Of a stretch of 64,000 nucleotides of DNA, positions 34,401 to 41,493 are shown piece after piece. The position numbers were made by a program, and so were the translations under genes. The notes under the pieces were generated by a model, which saw only the letters and a program-made list of their open reading frames with translations, had not been told where the DNA came from and did no database searches. Position 1 is the first letter of the stretch. Every line of letters begins with the position of its first letter. The stretch is from contig NC_135553.1 of the NCBI RefSeq assembly GCF_964340395.1, positions 20,448,449 through 20,512,448 on the forward strand, read 5' to 3'. The DNA comes from Glandiceps talaboti. Lineage: Eukaryota > Hemichordata > Enteropneusta > Spengelidae.

Positions 34401-34738
34401 TTATAGCGCGAGCCAAGGAATCGGAACATATTTTAAGAACTGGGGCAGGGAAAGACTCCGGAATTGAGGAATCAGAAACGGATTATCCTGATGACCTGAA
34501 AGGAGCAGTAGGTGGAATTGTTCGGGAGATTGAATCAGACCATTCCAGTGATTTTGATACTGCAATGCAAGATTTAGTGCAGTCCCAGCTAATGGGCCTG
34601 CCGAGAGACAACCAGACTGTAGAGATGAAAGCAGACAGTATAGACCCTGAATCTGATTATCAAATGGAACGCTCGGCAAATGAGGGAAACATGATAAGTA
34701 AAGAAAATGTGAGAGACTGCAGTGAAAGCCAAGAATAA
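12599..34738 (+). CDS. CLEC16A: CLEC16A ortholog (ema / gop-1), 23 exons, 1308 aa
   Basis: Ortholog of CLEC16A/Ema/GOP-1, a cytosolic, membrane-associated protein acting in endosome maturation, autophagosome growth and mitophagy (the vertebrate protein works with the ubiquitin ligase RNF41/Nrdp1). Despite its name it has no lectin domain here. The 23 exons join by GT-AG introns with every phase matching, giving 3927 coding bases. The N-terminal FPL domain lies at about residues 47-197 ([45 protein letters not shown]). Conserved blocks follow: [25 protein letters not shown], an acidic run at 416-427, [53 protein letters not shown] (888-895) and SLSPSLVPA (1006-1014). The start is supported by an in-frame TAA at 12581. 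Human CLEC16A is about 1053 residues; the excess is mainly a long serine-rich, acidic C-terminal tail in the last exon. Confidence 0.97.
13691..13895. mobile_element. 205-bp MITE, perfect 68-bp arms and 9-bp TSD, in CLEC16A intron 1
   Basis: Arms 13691-13758 and 13828-13895 are exact reverse complements over 68 bases, starting ACAGGGTAAAGGACC. Both sides are flanked by GTTCAGACC (13682-13690 and 13896-13904). Identity of arms and target duplication points to a recent insertion. Confidence 0.95.
13903..13940. repeat. 13-bp-arm hairpin next to the MITE
   Basis: CATGGAAGTATAA and TTATACTTCCATG form a perfect hairpin with an 11-base loop. Confidence 0.7.
14070..14198 (+). CDS. CLEC16A: CLEC16A exon 2 (residues 26-69)
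   Basis: Acceptor TTGTCTTTCAG, donor GTAAGT. Encodes [20 protein letters not shown] and [14 protein letters not shown], near-identical to vertebrate CLEC16A. Confidence 0.97.
14389..14679. mobile_element. 291-bp foldback element in CLEC16A intron 2
   Basis: Ends ATTAGTTCTGAACTCAG...CTGAGTTCAGAACTAAT. The inner parts also pair imperfectly (CTTCATCAGCTGTTATTGTA against its complement), giving arms of about 130 bp. Confidence 0.8.
15264..15442. mobile_element. 179-bp TIR element, CTGTAAA family copy 2
   Basis: CTGTAAATTTAGAAATCTTC at the left, GAAAATATCTAGGTTTACA at the right. Contains one copy of the segment that is amplified seven-fold at 1083-1553. Confidence 0.75.
15558..15691 (+). CDS. 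CLEC16A: CLEC16A exon 3 (residues 69-114)
   Basis: Acceptor CATTGACAG, donor GTAAGT. Encodes the core of the FPL domain: [42 protein letters not shown]. Confidence 0.97.
15868..16091. repeat. (TG)n microsatellite, interrupted
   Basis: Long TG run with GCATG and GACGG interruptions in CLEC16A intron 3. Apparent reading frames across it are repeat artefacts. Confidence 0.97.
16399..16466 (+). CDS. CLEC16A: CLEC16A exon 4 (residues 114-136)
   Basis: Acceptor TTTTTTTCAG, donor GTAGGT, ends in phase 0. Encodes [18 protein letters not shown] then SDEE; the sister sequence in vertebrates reads [18 protein letters not shown]. Confidence 0.96.
16467..17299. other. CLEC16A intron 4 body, no feature recognised
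   Basis: Unique-looking AT-rich intron with a short poly-G stretch at about 16600; nothing else identified. Confidence 0.45.
17300..17401. mobile_element. Palindromic element, copy 2
   Basis: CTGTAAGATATGTCATG at the left and CATGGCGTACCTTACAG at the right, with internal GATGTGTGAGGGCGCCCC as in the other copies. It sits about 80 bases before exon 5 of CLEC16A. Confidence 0.8.
17483..17563 (+). CDS. CLEC16A: CLEC16A exon 5 (residues 137-163)
   Basis: Acceptor CTTATTTCAG, donor GTAAGT, 27 whole codons: [20 protein letters not shown] then FFYNE. Confidence 0.97.
18003..18482. mobile_element. Foldback element of about 480 bp, copy 2
   Basis: Ends CAATCTGATTAAAATCCGAT and ATCGGATTTTAATCAGATTG. 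The core is in the opposite orientation to copy 1. Possible target duplication GTATATGCC/GTATGCC is imperfect and offset, so it is not secure. Confidence 0.82.
19066..19833. repeat. Composite inverted/direct repeat region in CLEC16A intron 5
   Basis: GGGTGACCCTATTTT...GTTTCTCATTA at about 19176-19212 is repeated inverted at about 19610-19644. GCAGTTTATAN(n)TTGGTAATNTGAGGCAAA occurs at 19069 and again at 19790 in direct orientation. Includes a poly-G run at 19411-19430. Probably a nested or decayed element. Confidence 0.5.
20548..20975. repeat. (CATA)n/(CA)n composite microsatellite, two higher-order units
   Basis: Tetranucleotide ACAT runs. ATACATAAGTTAACACACAC occurs twice about 146 bases apart (20801 and 20947), so a whole CA-plus-CATA block was duplicated. 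Confidence 0.95.
21098..21203 (+). CDS. CLEC16A: CLEC16A exon 6 (residues 164-199)
   Basis: Acceptor TTTTCCACAG, donor GTAGGC, ends in phase 1. Encodes [20 protein letters not shown] and [15 protein letters not shown], the C-terminal end of the FPL domain. Confidence 0.97.
21345..21412. repeat. (GAAT)n/(GGAT)n microsatellite
   Basis: ATGAATGAATG and GGATGGATGGATG runs in CLEC16A intron 6. Confidence 0.85.
21613..21736 (+). CDS. CLEC16A: CLEC16A exon 7 (residues 199-240)
   Basis: Acceptor TGCTGTGTTAG, donor GTAAGT. Encodes [20 protein letters not shown] then [13 protein letters not shown]. Confidence 0.95.
22125..22311 (+). CDS. CLEC16A: CLEC16A exon 8 (residues 240-302)
   Basis: Acceptor TTATTTTCTAG, donor GTGAGT. 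Encodes [20 protein letters not shown] and [14 protein letters not shown], both family blocks. Confidence 0.97.
22347..22712. mobile_element. 366-bp TTAAAGCTGCAC foldback element in CLEC16A intron 8
   Basis: TTAAAGCTGCACCAGCTG at the left and CAGCTAGTGCAGCTTTAA at the right are 18-bp inverted repeats with one mismatch. Contains a perfect 13-bp hairpin at 22520-22549. Same end type and almost the same length as the 365-bp family. Confidence 0.75.
23026..23046. repeat. Poly-G run
   Basis: GGTGGGG followed by an uninterrupted G tract; possible G-quadruplex. Confidence 0.9.
23369..23419 (+). CDS. CLEC16A: CLEC16A exon 9 (residues 303-319)
   Basis: Small 51-base exon with whole codons: [17 protein letters not shown]. 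Acceptor CTCTCTGACAG, donor GTACGT. It is supported by the match of VALFLLSQ to the vertebrate SLYLLSQ block and by phase. Confidence 0.93.
23791..23901 (+). CDS. CLEC16A: CLEC16A exon 10 (residues 320-356)
   Basis: Acceptor TTGTCTTTCAG, donor GTACGT, directly followed by an intronic (TTG)n run. Encodes [20 protein letters not shown] and a less conserved end. Confidence 0.95.
23905..23946. repeat. (TTG)n microsatellite at exon 10 donor
   Basis: About 14 TTG units starting four bases after the CLEC16A exon 10 donor. Confidence 0.95.
24499..24733 (+). CDS. CLEC16A: CLEC16A exon 11 (residues 357-435, acidic linker)
   Basis: Acceptor TTATCTAAG, donor GTAACG, phase 1. Encodes the ETLEKSLE block, a proline/arginine-rich stretch, then a low-complexity run of seven aspartates followed by EDEE. 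The vertebrate protein has a similar acidic linker in this place. Confidence 0.9.
24881..25357. mobile_element. Foldback element, 477 bp, copy 3, perfect 9-bp TSD
   Basis: Ends CAATCTAATT...AATCAGATTG. Flanked by GTATAGATA at 24872-24880 and 25358-25366. Arms include ACATACATCTGACACAATAC and its complement. In CLEC16A intron 11. Confidence 0.93.
25422..25530 (+). CDS. CLEC16A: CLEC16A exon 12 (residues 435-471)
   Basis: Acceptor TTGTCTGTTCAG, donor GTAAGT, phases 1 to 2. Encodes a serine-rich segment and [25 protein letters not shown] is the vertebrate counterpart. Confidence 0.9.
25579..25643. repeat. G-rich tract
   Basis: GGGGTGGGGTGGGGTGG followed by a poly-G run on the sense strand of CLEC16A intron 12; potential quadruplex in the pre-mRNA. 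Confidence 0.9.
25785..25935 (+). CDS. CLEC16A: CLEC16A exon 13 (residues 471-521)
   Basis: Acceptor TCTCTTTATAG, donor GTAAGT. Encodes [20 protein letters not shown] then [18 protein letters not shown]. Confidence 0.95.
26084..26200. repeat. (CACT)n/(CACC)n microsatellite
   Basis: CACTCACTCACT run grading into CACCCACC units in CLEC16A intron 13. Confidence 0.92.
26376..26552 (+). CDS. CLEC16A: CLEC16A exon 14 (residues 522-580)
   Basis: Acceptor GTGTATTCCACAG, donor GTAAGT, 59 whole codons. Encodes [31 protein letters not shown] and [10 protein letters not shown]. Confidence 0.95.
26825..27290. mobile_element. Foldback element, copy 4, perfect 9-bp TSD
   Basis: Left end CAATCTGATTAAAATTTGAT; the right end has lost about 11 terminal bases (ends CATCAGATTT). 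Flanks ACTATAGGC at 26816-26824 and 27291-27299 are identical. Inner arms carry TACCTCCTACTTTTATTG and its near-complement. In CLEC16A intron 14. Confidence 0.9.
27431..27526 (+). CDS. CLEC16A: CLEC16A exon 15 (residues 581-612)
   Basis: Acceptor TAATATACAG, donor GTAAAT, 32 codons: [20 protein letters not shown] then [12 protein letters not shown]. Confidence 0.96.
27541..27660 (+). mobile_element. tRNA-derived SINE (head and central motif)
   Basis: tRNA-like head: A-box region GGTTGAATGGTTAGAG and B box GTAGGTTTGAGTCTTGCC. Then TTTCTGAATGACTGAAGTCC TTGGGCAAGATTTGAA, the motif shared with the copies at 3187 and 30160. Inserted in CLEC16A intron 15. Confidence 0.8.
27897..28025 (+). CDS. CLEC16A: CLEC16A exon 16 (residues 613-655)
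   Basis: Acceptor GTTGTTTTGTAG, donor GTAAGT, 43 codons: [40 protein letters not shown]. Confidence 0.97.
28199..28468. repeat. (CA)n microsatellite, interrupted
   Basis: About 270 bases of CA with GATAGACA interruptions in CLEC16A intron 16. Both-strand reading frames across it are artefacts. Confidence 0.97.
28597..28717 (+). CDS. CLEC16A: CLEC16A exon 17 (residues 656-696)
   Basis: Acceptor ATTTTCTGTAG, donor GTAAGT, phase 1. Encodes [20 protein letters not shown] and [20 protein letters not shown]. Confidence 0.96.
28902..29115. mobile_element. 214-bp TIR element, CTGTAAT family copy 3
   Basis: Left CTGTAATTTGTGAATCTGGA, right GTGAAAATATCTAGGTTTACAG. The middle matches the 67-bp unit (AATAGTGACTAAAATGCAT). 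In CLEC16A intron 17. Confidence 0.75.
29378..29429 (+). CDS. CLEC16A: CLEC16A exon 18 (residues 696-713)
   Basis: Short 52-base exon; acceptor AAATCTTACAG, donor GTAAGT. Encodes [16 protein letters not shown], matching the vertebrate NSDLIACTVITKDG block. Confidence 0.95.
29771..29882 (+). CDS. CLEC16A: CLEC16A exon 19 (residues 713-750)
   Basis: Acceptor TCTGTTTCAG, donor GTAAGA. Encodes [37 protein letters not shown] and LGWGV are family-conserved. Confidence 0.95.
29975..30363 (-). mobile_element. Complete tRNA-derived SINE, about 390 bp
   Basis: Read on the minus strand from 30363: GGATGGTTAGAGTGGCTAAG (A-box side), TTACAGGTTCAAGTTCC (B box), TTGCTAAAGTCCTTGGGCAA (shared core), and a 3' end GTTTGAGCACAGAGTGGGAA followed by AGTGCTATATAAATACC. 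That GCTATATAAAT end is common among metazoan SINEs and LINEs. In CLEC16A intron 19. Confidence 0.82.
30569..30933. mobile_element. 365-bp TTAAAG...CTTTAA foldback element, copy 1
   Basis: TTAAAGGGGCACAAGCTGAG at the left, CTCGGCTTGTGCCACTTTAA at the right. Interior shares CAATGCCAGAAG and GAACTCAAACC with copies at 58154 and 60324. In CLEC16A intron 19. Confidence 0.88.
31056..31218 (+). CDS. CLEC16A: CLEC16A exon 20 (residues 751-805)
   Basis: Acceptor TGTCCCTCAG, donor GTGAGC, phase 1. Encodes [20 protein letters not shown] and [20 protein letters not shown]. Confidence 0.97.
31249..31591. mobile_element. Foldback element of 340 bp, AAAGTGGCCATAT family
   Basis: Left TTAAAGTGGCCATATGATTG and GGATTTTTAAATTTATGAAA; right TTTCGTAAATTTAAAAATCC and GTTCATGGCCACTTTAA. 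Arms of about 85 bp. In CLEC16A intron 20, just after the exon 20 donor. Confidence 0.88.
32133..32343 (+). CDS. CLEC16A: CLEC16A exon 21 (residues 805-875)
   Basis: Acceptor TATGTTGACAG, donor GTAAGA, phase 2. Encodes [20 protein letters not shown] (conserved), then a proline/threonine/glutamine-rich linker that is specific to this lineage. Confidence 0.93.
32344..33167. other. CLEC16A intron 21, no repeat recognised
   Basis: Includes a 129-codon open frame (32563-32952) without homology, which I treat as chance. Confidence 0.5.
33168..33298 (+). CDS. CLEC16A: CLEC16A exon 22 (residues 875-919)
   Basis: Acceptor AATAATCACAG, donor GTATGT, phase 1. Encodes [20 protein letters not shown], matching the vertebrate [14 protein letters not shown] block. 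Confidence 0.94.
33567..34738 (+). CDS. CLEC16A: CLEC16A exon 23, long last coding exon (residues 919-1308)
   Basis: Acceptor TTTCCTGCAG at 33557-33566; open to TAA at 34736-34738. It is 390 codons, by far the largest exon. Contains SLSPSLVPA (1006-1014) and [16 protein letters not shown], which have counterparts near the C-terminus of vertebrate CLEC16A. After these the protein runs on for about 200 residues rich in Ser, Asp, Glu, Thr and Gln with no domain I recognise; likely disordered. Confidence 0.92.
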
Positions 34739-35760
34739 GACTATGGTTTGGAAAGTATTCCTACGAATACAGACAGTCGGGAAGTAAATAAAACAAAGAA
34801 CAAAACACTAAATTAAAAACTTTTGAAACCCGTTTGTATAGAGACAGAAAATTTCAATGCCGAAGATCAAAATGACAATGATATGTGCAATAAATACCAT
34901 GAAATTGAAAATATGTACAGTCCAAGATGATCCTAGCAGTCCATTTGCAGGTTCCATGGGTGAGCAATGTCTTCTGTATGTACACATTGTTGTGTATTTT
35001 GTATCATGTAACGTACAGCTGGTATGTCTGCTAAGAAGGACTTCTAAATATGCACTGTCGCCTACATATAGAGTAGCTGACATGTCTTTAACTTTGCATC
35101 TGTACCAAAAGCATATATCCACAACGGATCTATTTACTGAGCAGAATCAGAAAACTGCATAGACCTAAATTTTGGGGAAAAACTACTATTTATGTGGAAA
35201 GTTGGTACAATTTAGCAGTAACGTTATGACTGCAATGTCACAAAATTAGACAATAGAGAGGTTTAGAACGTTAGAATGCGTTTATCGTATGGGAGCATTA
35301 ACATGCAGGCATAATGACGTAATGTAATGACGCGTACGAAGTTGTATTTAGTGATGCATGCAGAACACCTACATGAAAGACAGTGGAATGTGCAGGCACA
35401 TATTAACATCTTCTGTCCAGAAGGCCAAACACATGACTTTGTTTTCCAAATTGGATGGTACTTTTGACATGTTTCTTTGTAAGCACCCTAAGGAAAAACC
35501 GAACAACTAGTTTAGTTATATTTCCGAAGTTTGATATAAAAATTAAGACATTTAATATAAGAAAAATGACAAAAAAATTAACAGATATTTACAGTTACGT
35601 GTAGATTGCTACAGAACGTGTGTTGCGTTCGAATCACATGACTATGATGCTATGCTACGCATATAGAACACACGTCAATATGTGCATCTAAACTTCTCTA
35701 TTGTACTCCAAAACCTAGTGGAACCTAGTATAAAGTAAAATAAAATTTTATGATTTTTAT
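34739..35760 (+). other. CLEC16A: CLEC16A 3' UTR candidate
   Basis: Follows the stop codon. AATAAA polyadenylation signals on the plus strand occur at 34787-34792 and 35739-35744. Which is used, or whether the UTR runs further, cannot be told from sequence. No other gene is seen here. Confidence 0.45.
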
Positions 35761-35827
35761 TTTGGTGGATGTTCAGTGTTTTTAAAACACTTGAAGTATG
35801 TTAAACACATGTATATCTTAGTATAGA

Positions 35828-35966
35828 CTGTACGATACATTGTGTCACTCTGATGTGTGAGGGCGCCCCATCACGATGTACCTTACAGACTAATCTTAGT
35901 ATCGACTGTAAGATACGTTGTGTTGCTCCGATGTGTGAGGGCGCCCTGTCATGATGTACCTTACAG
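35828..35966. mobile_element. Two tandem 61-bp copies of the palindromic element
   Basis: Copies at 35828-35888 and 35906-35966, 78 bases apart, each preceded by ATCTTAGTAT. Both lack the internal CCTCCTCTC hairpin of copies 1 and 2 but keep GATGTGTGAGGGCGCCC and TGTACCTTACAG. Confidence 0.85.
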
Positions 35967-36512
35967 ACTAATTTTCGTAGAGATATAGGAAAGCTATATA
36001 ATAATTACTGTAATTTGGGGAAAGGTGAACAGTTTATGCATGTCAAGATATATTCACAGTATTAAAAGTGCAATGATGTGATAACCTGTATGGGGCAGTC
36101 AGTGGTGCCATGTAGAAACAAGGTGTTTTGTTGAAATGGAAAAATAAGCTTCAGTTACGTTTTATATCATTCTGAATAACTGGGTCAATCTCTTGACAAT
36201 GACTGAAGTGTGCAGTCGAAAATTTTTCAGGTACAATTTTCAAGTTTTGGTTTGAACAAAAGTTTAATTTGATACATTGTTTTACCACCACAGATTATTT
36301 TTCAGTCGATGTAAATTACATACTGCAATCAATCAAGACTGGGGAACAACAAGTCTGGCAATTTACACTGTTCTGTTCTGTATTTTCTACCAACAATGTT
36401 GCAGGATCTCTAACCCCTTGTTGTGAGCTCACAGCCATATTTTGATAAATGAAAGTTACCATGCATGCAAACCATTATTGTAAAATTTCTTGAGTTATAA
36501 TCACTAATCTCG
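35967..36512. other. No feature recognised
   Basis: AT-rich, downstream of CLEC16A; possibly part of a longer 3' UTR. Confidence 0.4.
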
Positions 36513-36603
36513 TAGCCTGGAATCCATGCGGATGAAGATTTTAGATTTTAGTGAGGAGAAAAACCAAAATTTCAAATCCCCCATCCGCATGGATTCCAGG
36601 CTA
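36513..36603. mobile_element. 91-bp element with perfect 22-bp inverted ends
   Basis: TAGCCTGGAATCCATGCGGATG (two blocks of 11: TAGCCTGGAAT, CCATGCGGATG) at 36513-36534 is exactly complementary to 36582-36603. The loop is about 47 bases. Confidence 0.85.
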
Positions 36604-38629
36604 GTAATCTCCAGGAGCCATTGTTTTTGAAGTGCTGAAAAATCTATCTATGAATTTGAAGGGGGATGGGGTACCGTTGCAGTTCCATTCTTCTATCCCT
36701 TCCTGACATCCAACACTATAGCCTTTGAAATGGTCACTGGTCTGAAAATGAACATAGTGATGGTCATATTTCTGATGTAACACTGTATTTTTCATTCCAT
36801 TTGTGTGAAATTACATAAATTATACTCTTTTGCAATGGAAGCTGACCCATGTTGTAGGATAGAATACATGTACCAGCTGACCCATATTGAGTATCAGACA
36901 GAGTGCTTCATTGGTAACCAGTAACCCAGTGTTATACATTATATGCCACGAAATGGCAAGGATAAGAATTCCAATTTTGCATTTCAACAAAACCGTCAAA
37001 ATATTTGGAAAAAATTAAAATAAATGAACTTAGAACGTACAAGGTACAAGATATACATGTACACATACTAAATGCAATGTTTTGTATCATTCAGTAGTAT
37101 TTGACAGTCAGTTGGATTTCAGCAGTTTTATACATACAAATTCCAAGATACAGTGACGAAAACGTAATATGTACTTGGTTAAACCATAGACCCTCCAGGG
37201 TCCACAAGAATTGATGGCAGGTTTTCATACTAAAAAAATCCCCATAAACAAACGATGAACTGTGACAATTTTTTCCATAATGAAAATACATATTTGTTTG
37301 AAACACTGTTTTAAACTTTTATATATTCATTTGGTGCTGTTTTGTACAAACTACTACAAATCCATCTCTAACCAGCTGTTTGCCTAGATGTACAGGTTGC
37401 AAAATTTTCGTATCCGAAGCTGTTTATGTGTAATTGTCCATTGTGATCAAGGGATTTAGTTTGTTCTGAAAACTGCTTTTGAACTCTTTTTTTTTTTTAA
37501 TTTGTTTTTATTGATTTTAAGTAACAAGACATGCAGAAACATAGATAAAAAGGGTATTTTGGTGGAACTATATTGAAAAGATTCCTGGTATTAAATATAT
37601 ATTACGTATGATTTGTAGCAAGTACTCAAATGCACACAGAGATTTGAATCCACACAAGGTGAATATCTATTTTGGGCAAGTGCACGTACTTGGGATTTGT
37701 ACACATTTCAGATGTACATGTACTAGTATATAAGATGTACCCATATAGGGTTTGTATACCAATTTGTGACGCGAGTGCCACATATGATTTGTGCCCATTT
37801 GTGATTTGTACTTAGTACATACTTGAGTACCCATTTAAGACATGTACCCACACATGTGGGTACCCGCTTTGGACATGTGTACCTATATAGATTGGCACCA
37901 TTTGGAGTGTGGTTACCTTCACAGGTGTTTTTTATACCCATCACAGATATGTGTACATTTTGGGATGTTCCTACCACAGTGTTACCTCAACTGTTTTATC
38001 AGTTATTCTGATATATATAAGTTTTTTTCTTTTATAATAATGTTCTCCTGAAAGGTATATTTTTATCAGTGCAGTCTTCTGCTGAGTTCCAGTTTTCATT
38101 TTATGAATCGGTCAGTGATAAGGTTTACATTTGTGCCAAGTTTGTAACCAGAGTGCATCATCATTCAAAATGGCTGCCACCAGGCGTCAACTCGGTGTTC
38201 TTGTTCCAGTAACTTTTCTTCAACATTTTATGTCTAATAGTTGGATAAAGGGCAGGAACAGGATGTTTGCCACCGCCCCAAAACAAACCATACCCAAGTA
38301 CATTCCCTTTTGAACAGCACAGACTGAATGGTGCAGGTTGTGCAGTTTTTCAATGGCTAAATAGAAGCAATAGATAGTGGTGATAGTGCTATCACATTTA
38401 CAAAAGACAAATCTCAGAATTTTATTCCACATTTTTAGTCATTTTTGTTCTGAGATGTGATTTCATTTTATTTCGTCCAGCAGCTGTAAATTTTCTTTTA
38501 GTGGGCTGAGATTTAAACCTTGCCTTCGTATTCTGATTTAGAATTTTTATTTGTAATTTTTTTTCATTTTTATTTCCAACACACAATGCACTCTTTGTAT
38601 TTCTAATAGTTCAGTTCTATCCTATTTAC
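36604..38629. other. Intergenic, AT-rich; degenerate GTACCCATTTGTG-type repeats at 37690-37960
   Basis: Apart from the loosely repeated GTACCCA/TTTGTAC phrases nothing is identified. Short open frames here have no homology or splice context. Confidence 0.4.
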
Positions 38630-38992
38630 GGAATATTCCGTTCAATCTCTCATAACCTAGACTTGTTACTAGAATTGCAAAGTGCTGATGATATGGTTTG
38701 AAAATCCTCAAGGCAGAATTACCCAATCAGTTTGTCGTCGCCATGGTGTATTCAAATGTATGCAGATAACACACATGCAAATGACCTGTATGCAAATGAA
38801 TATGCCCAGTTGAGATGTGCATTCATCTGCATACATACCATTTGCATGTGTGTTATCTACACACATTTGATTACACCATGGTGATTGGCCAATTCTGCAA
38901 TGGGGATTTTCAAACGTATCATCAGCATTTTGCAATACAACTTACAAGTTACAAGCGTATGAATGATTGAGAGATTGAACAGAATATACCAT
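38630..38992. mobile_element. 363-bp near-palindromic foldback element
   Basis: Outer ends GGAATATTCCGTTCAATCTC and GAGATTGAACAGAATATACC pair, as do GCTGATGATATGGTTTGAAA and TTTTCAAACGTATCATCAGC and inner CACCATGG-type segments. It is a hairpin over almost its full length. Confidence 0.85.
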
Positions 38993-39322
38993 AAGTGCTG
39001 TAAACAGGCTAGTACAAGGCAGTATCAAAACAGGGGGTTATATTTTGAATATTATGCTAATGTATGTAAATTAGTCATAAATATGCATGTTATGTAACTA
39101 AGAATTTAATAATTAAAGAACAGTATATACTTACTAGGTAAAATACAAACCAGACTGGTTCTGCAGTGCTTTTCATTTATGGTTGAATGGTCAGAAATGT
39201 AGAATCAGGAACTACTAGGTGTTAAATGAGTGTAAGACTTGGCATATGCCCAGGTGGTCATCTTATGTGTATGCAAATGTATGTAAATTTCCTTTGTAAG
39301 CATAAGTAGTGATAAAATAGTA

Positions 39323-39816
39323 AGAGAGAAAAACCACTCCAGGAAATTTGAGACATTTTCATAAACTATGGGTTCTTGAGAGTCATTTCATGATTTTACA
39401 CCACATACAATTACATGCCATTTCAGAGAATTTGTCAGGTTAATCTAGTGCCTTTATAGGGTATCTTTTTGCTATGGGATATTGCATCATGGGATTCAGC
39501 GGAAATAATTATTCAATGGTTGAACACTGAATATTCATGAGTACAAAATACTGTACACTGGAAAACAGCTGTCTCATGATGAATATTCAGTGTTCAACCA
39601 TTGAATAAATTTAGTGCTGCTGACTCCCACAATGCAATAGCCCATGGCAAATATACCCCCATATCCACTCACAAGATCAACTTTCCATCTACTGCACAAG
39701 AACAGTTTCTCTGAAATCGCAAGTAATTGTAGATGATGTAAAATCATGAAATGACTCTCCAGAACCCATAGTTTACGAAAATGGCTCTATTTTCTGGAGT
39801 GTCGTTCCCCTTTAAA
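39323..39816. mobile_element. 494-bp long palindromic element, full copy
   Basis: Left ACCACTCCAGGAAATTTGAG and right CTATTTTCTGGAGTGTCGTT pair; GAGAGTCATTTCATGATTTT and AAAATCATGAAATGACTCTC pair; at the centre ATTCAATGGTTGAACACTGA pairs with TCAGTGTTCAACCATTGAAT. Spacer of only about 50 bases. Confidence 0.9.
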
Positions 39817-39859
39817 GCTAGGAAGTGGAAGAGAGATATATTAGTTGATCAATCCAGCC

Positions 39860-40880
39860 CACATGTCGTAGGATTACAGAAAACATGTAGGGAAATTAGA
39901 CTCTCCAGAGAGAAGGGAATAGTGTAGAAGAACAGTTGAATTGAAGTGAAAGTTGTGTAGTTGATTATAGTGCAGTATATCCATGTGTAGGGAGTACACC
40001 TTAGAGCCAAGAAGACAACACAACATAGTTGAAATAAAGGCAGTGCAGTTGATCACACTGCAGCACATGACACAAATCCAAGTGTAGGAATACTAAGTTA
40101 ACTTCTGAGCCAGGAAGATAGTAGAACAGAGTAGTTGAAGTGAAAGCAGCGCAGTTGATCACACTGCAGCACATGACATGAAATCCAAGTGTAGGAATAC
40201 TAAGTTAACTTCTGAGCCAGGAAGATAGCAGAACAGAAGAGTTGGAAGTGAAAGCAGCGCAGTTGATCACACTGCAACACATGACATGAAATCCAAGTGT
40301 AGGAATACTAAGTTAACTTCTGAGCCAGGAAGATAGCAGAACAGAGTAGTTGAAGTGAAAGCAGTGCAGTTGATCACACTGCAACACATGACATGAAATC
40401 CAAGTGTAGGAATACTAAGTTAACTTCTGAGCCAGGAAGATAGCAGAACAGAAGAGTTGGAAGTGAAAGCAGCGCAGTTGATCACACTGCAGCACTTGAC
40501 ATGAGATTGCAGTGTACAGTAGGGTATACAAAGTTAACCATAGGGCCAGGAAAATAGAAAAACAGAATGGTTGAATGTGAATGCAGGGCAGTTGATCATA
40601 ATGCAACGCAATGACATGAGATCCCAGAGTTGGGAATATAAACGTAAACCTCTGAGCCAGGAAAAGAGCACGGTATAACAGTTGAAGCGAAAGCATCACA
40701 GTTGAATACACTGCAGTACATGACATGACATCCAAGTGTAGAGAATACACAGTTAGAGCCAGGAAGATAGAACAACAGAACAATTGAATGTGAAAGCATG
40801 CAGTACATTAGATCCAGGTTTAGGGAATTCAAAGTTATTAAACTTCAGAGCCAGGAAGACTGCACAGGAGAATATGTGAG
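39860..40880. repeat. Minisatellite of about 107 bp, about 9 units
   Basis: TAAGTTAACTTCTGAGCCAG recurs at about 40094, 40201, 40309 and 40416; GCAGTTGATCACACTGCA recurs in each unit, with more diverged units on both edges. Minus-strand open frames over the array are repeat artefacts. Confidence 0.9.
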
Positions 40881-40997
40881 TCAAAGACGGTGCTGTCAAG
40901 AACAAGAAAAGTGATTATTACTGCTAACAGGTAAGAAATCAAACATTTAATTTCTTCCACTCACCGTTCTCTTTGAGATTCATAACAGGGTGCCAGT

Positions 40998-41037
40998 GGA
41001 GGTGGATGGGTGGGGGTGGGGGTGGGGTGGGGTGGGA
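40998..41037. repeat. G-rich tract
   Basis: GGTGGGGTGGGGTGGG type run, quadruplex-prone. Confidence 0.85.
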
Positions 41038-41170
41038 GTGCTATAAGTTATTCTATATTTTGGGGTGAGCTAAGGATTCAAAGCTAGTGACTATGAGAAG
41101 TGTAATCTATTTTACATCAACTTTCAATGACTGTTAGGGCCTTAATATCTTCATAAATCATACATATGTC

Positions 41171-41171
<1 letters not shown>

Positions 41172-41239
<68 letters not shown>

Positions 41240-41256
41240 TGCGTGTGTGTGTGTGA
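41172..41256. repeat. (TG)n/(GCGT)n microsatellite
   Basis: TG run grading into GCGTGCGTGCGT and back to TG. Confidence 0.95.
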
Positions 41257-41493
41257 AGAAGTATGTGTATTTAGTTACTCTAATATTTTGACTATCTGAG
41301 CACTCATTACGTTTATGTTGGCTGGCAGACAAGTCTAGGATCTAGGATAAAGGAATTCAAATCTGATTGGATTGCATTTTAGTGAAATAATGCCATGTAA
41401 CTGGTTTTCTTACAACTACTTTGTATTACTAAATATTGTAAAAAAAAAAAAAGTCATCAATTTTAAAAATCAAATTTCAACGTATTTAACTAT

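Noticed and set aside
40415-40832. Minus-strand open frames of 78-122 codons
   Set aside because: They lie on the 107-bp minisatellite and change frame with unit length.
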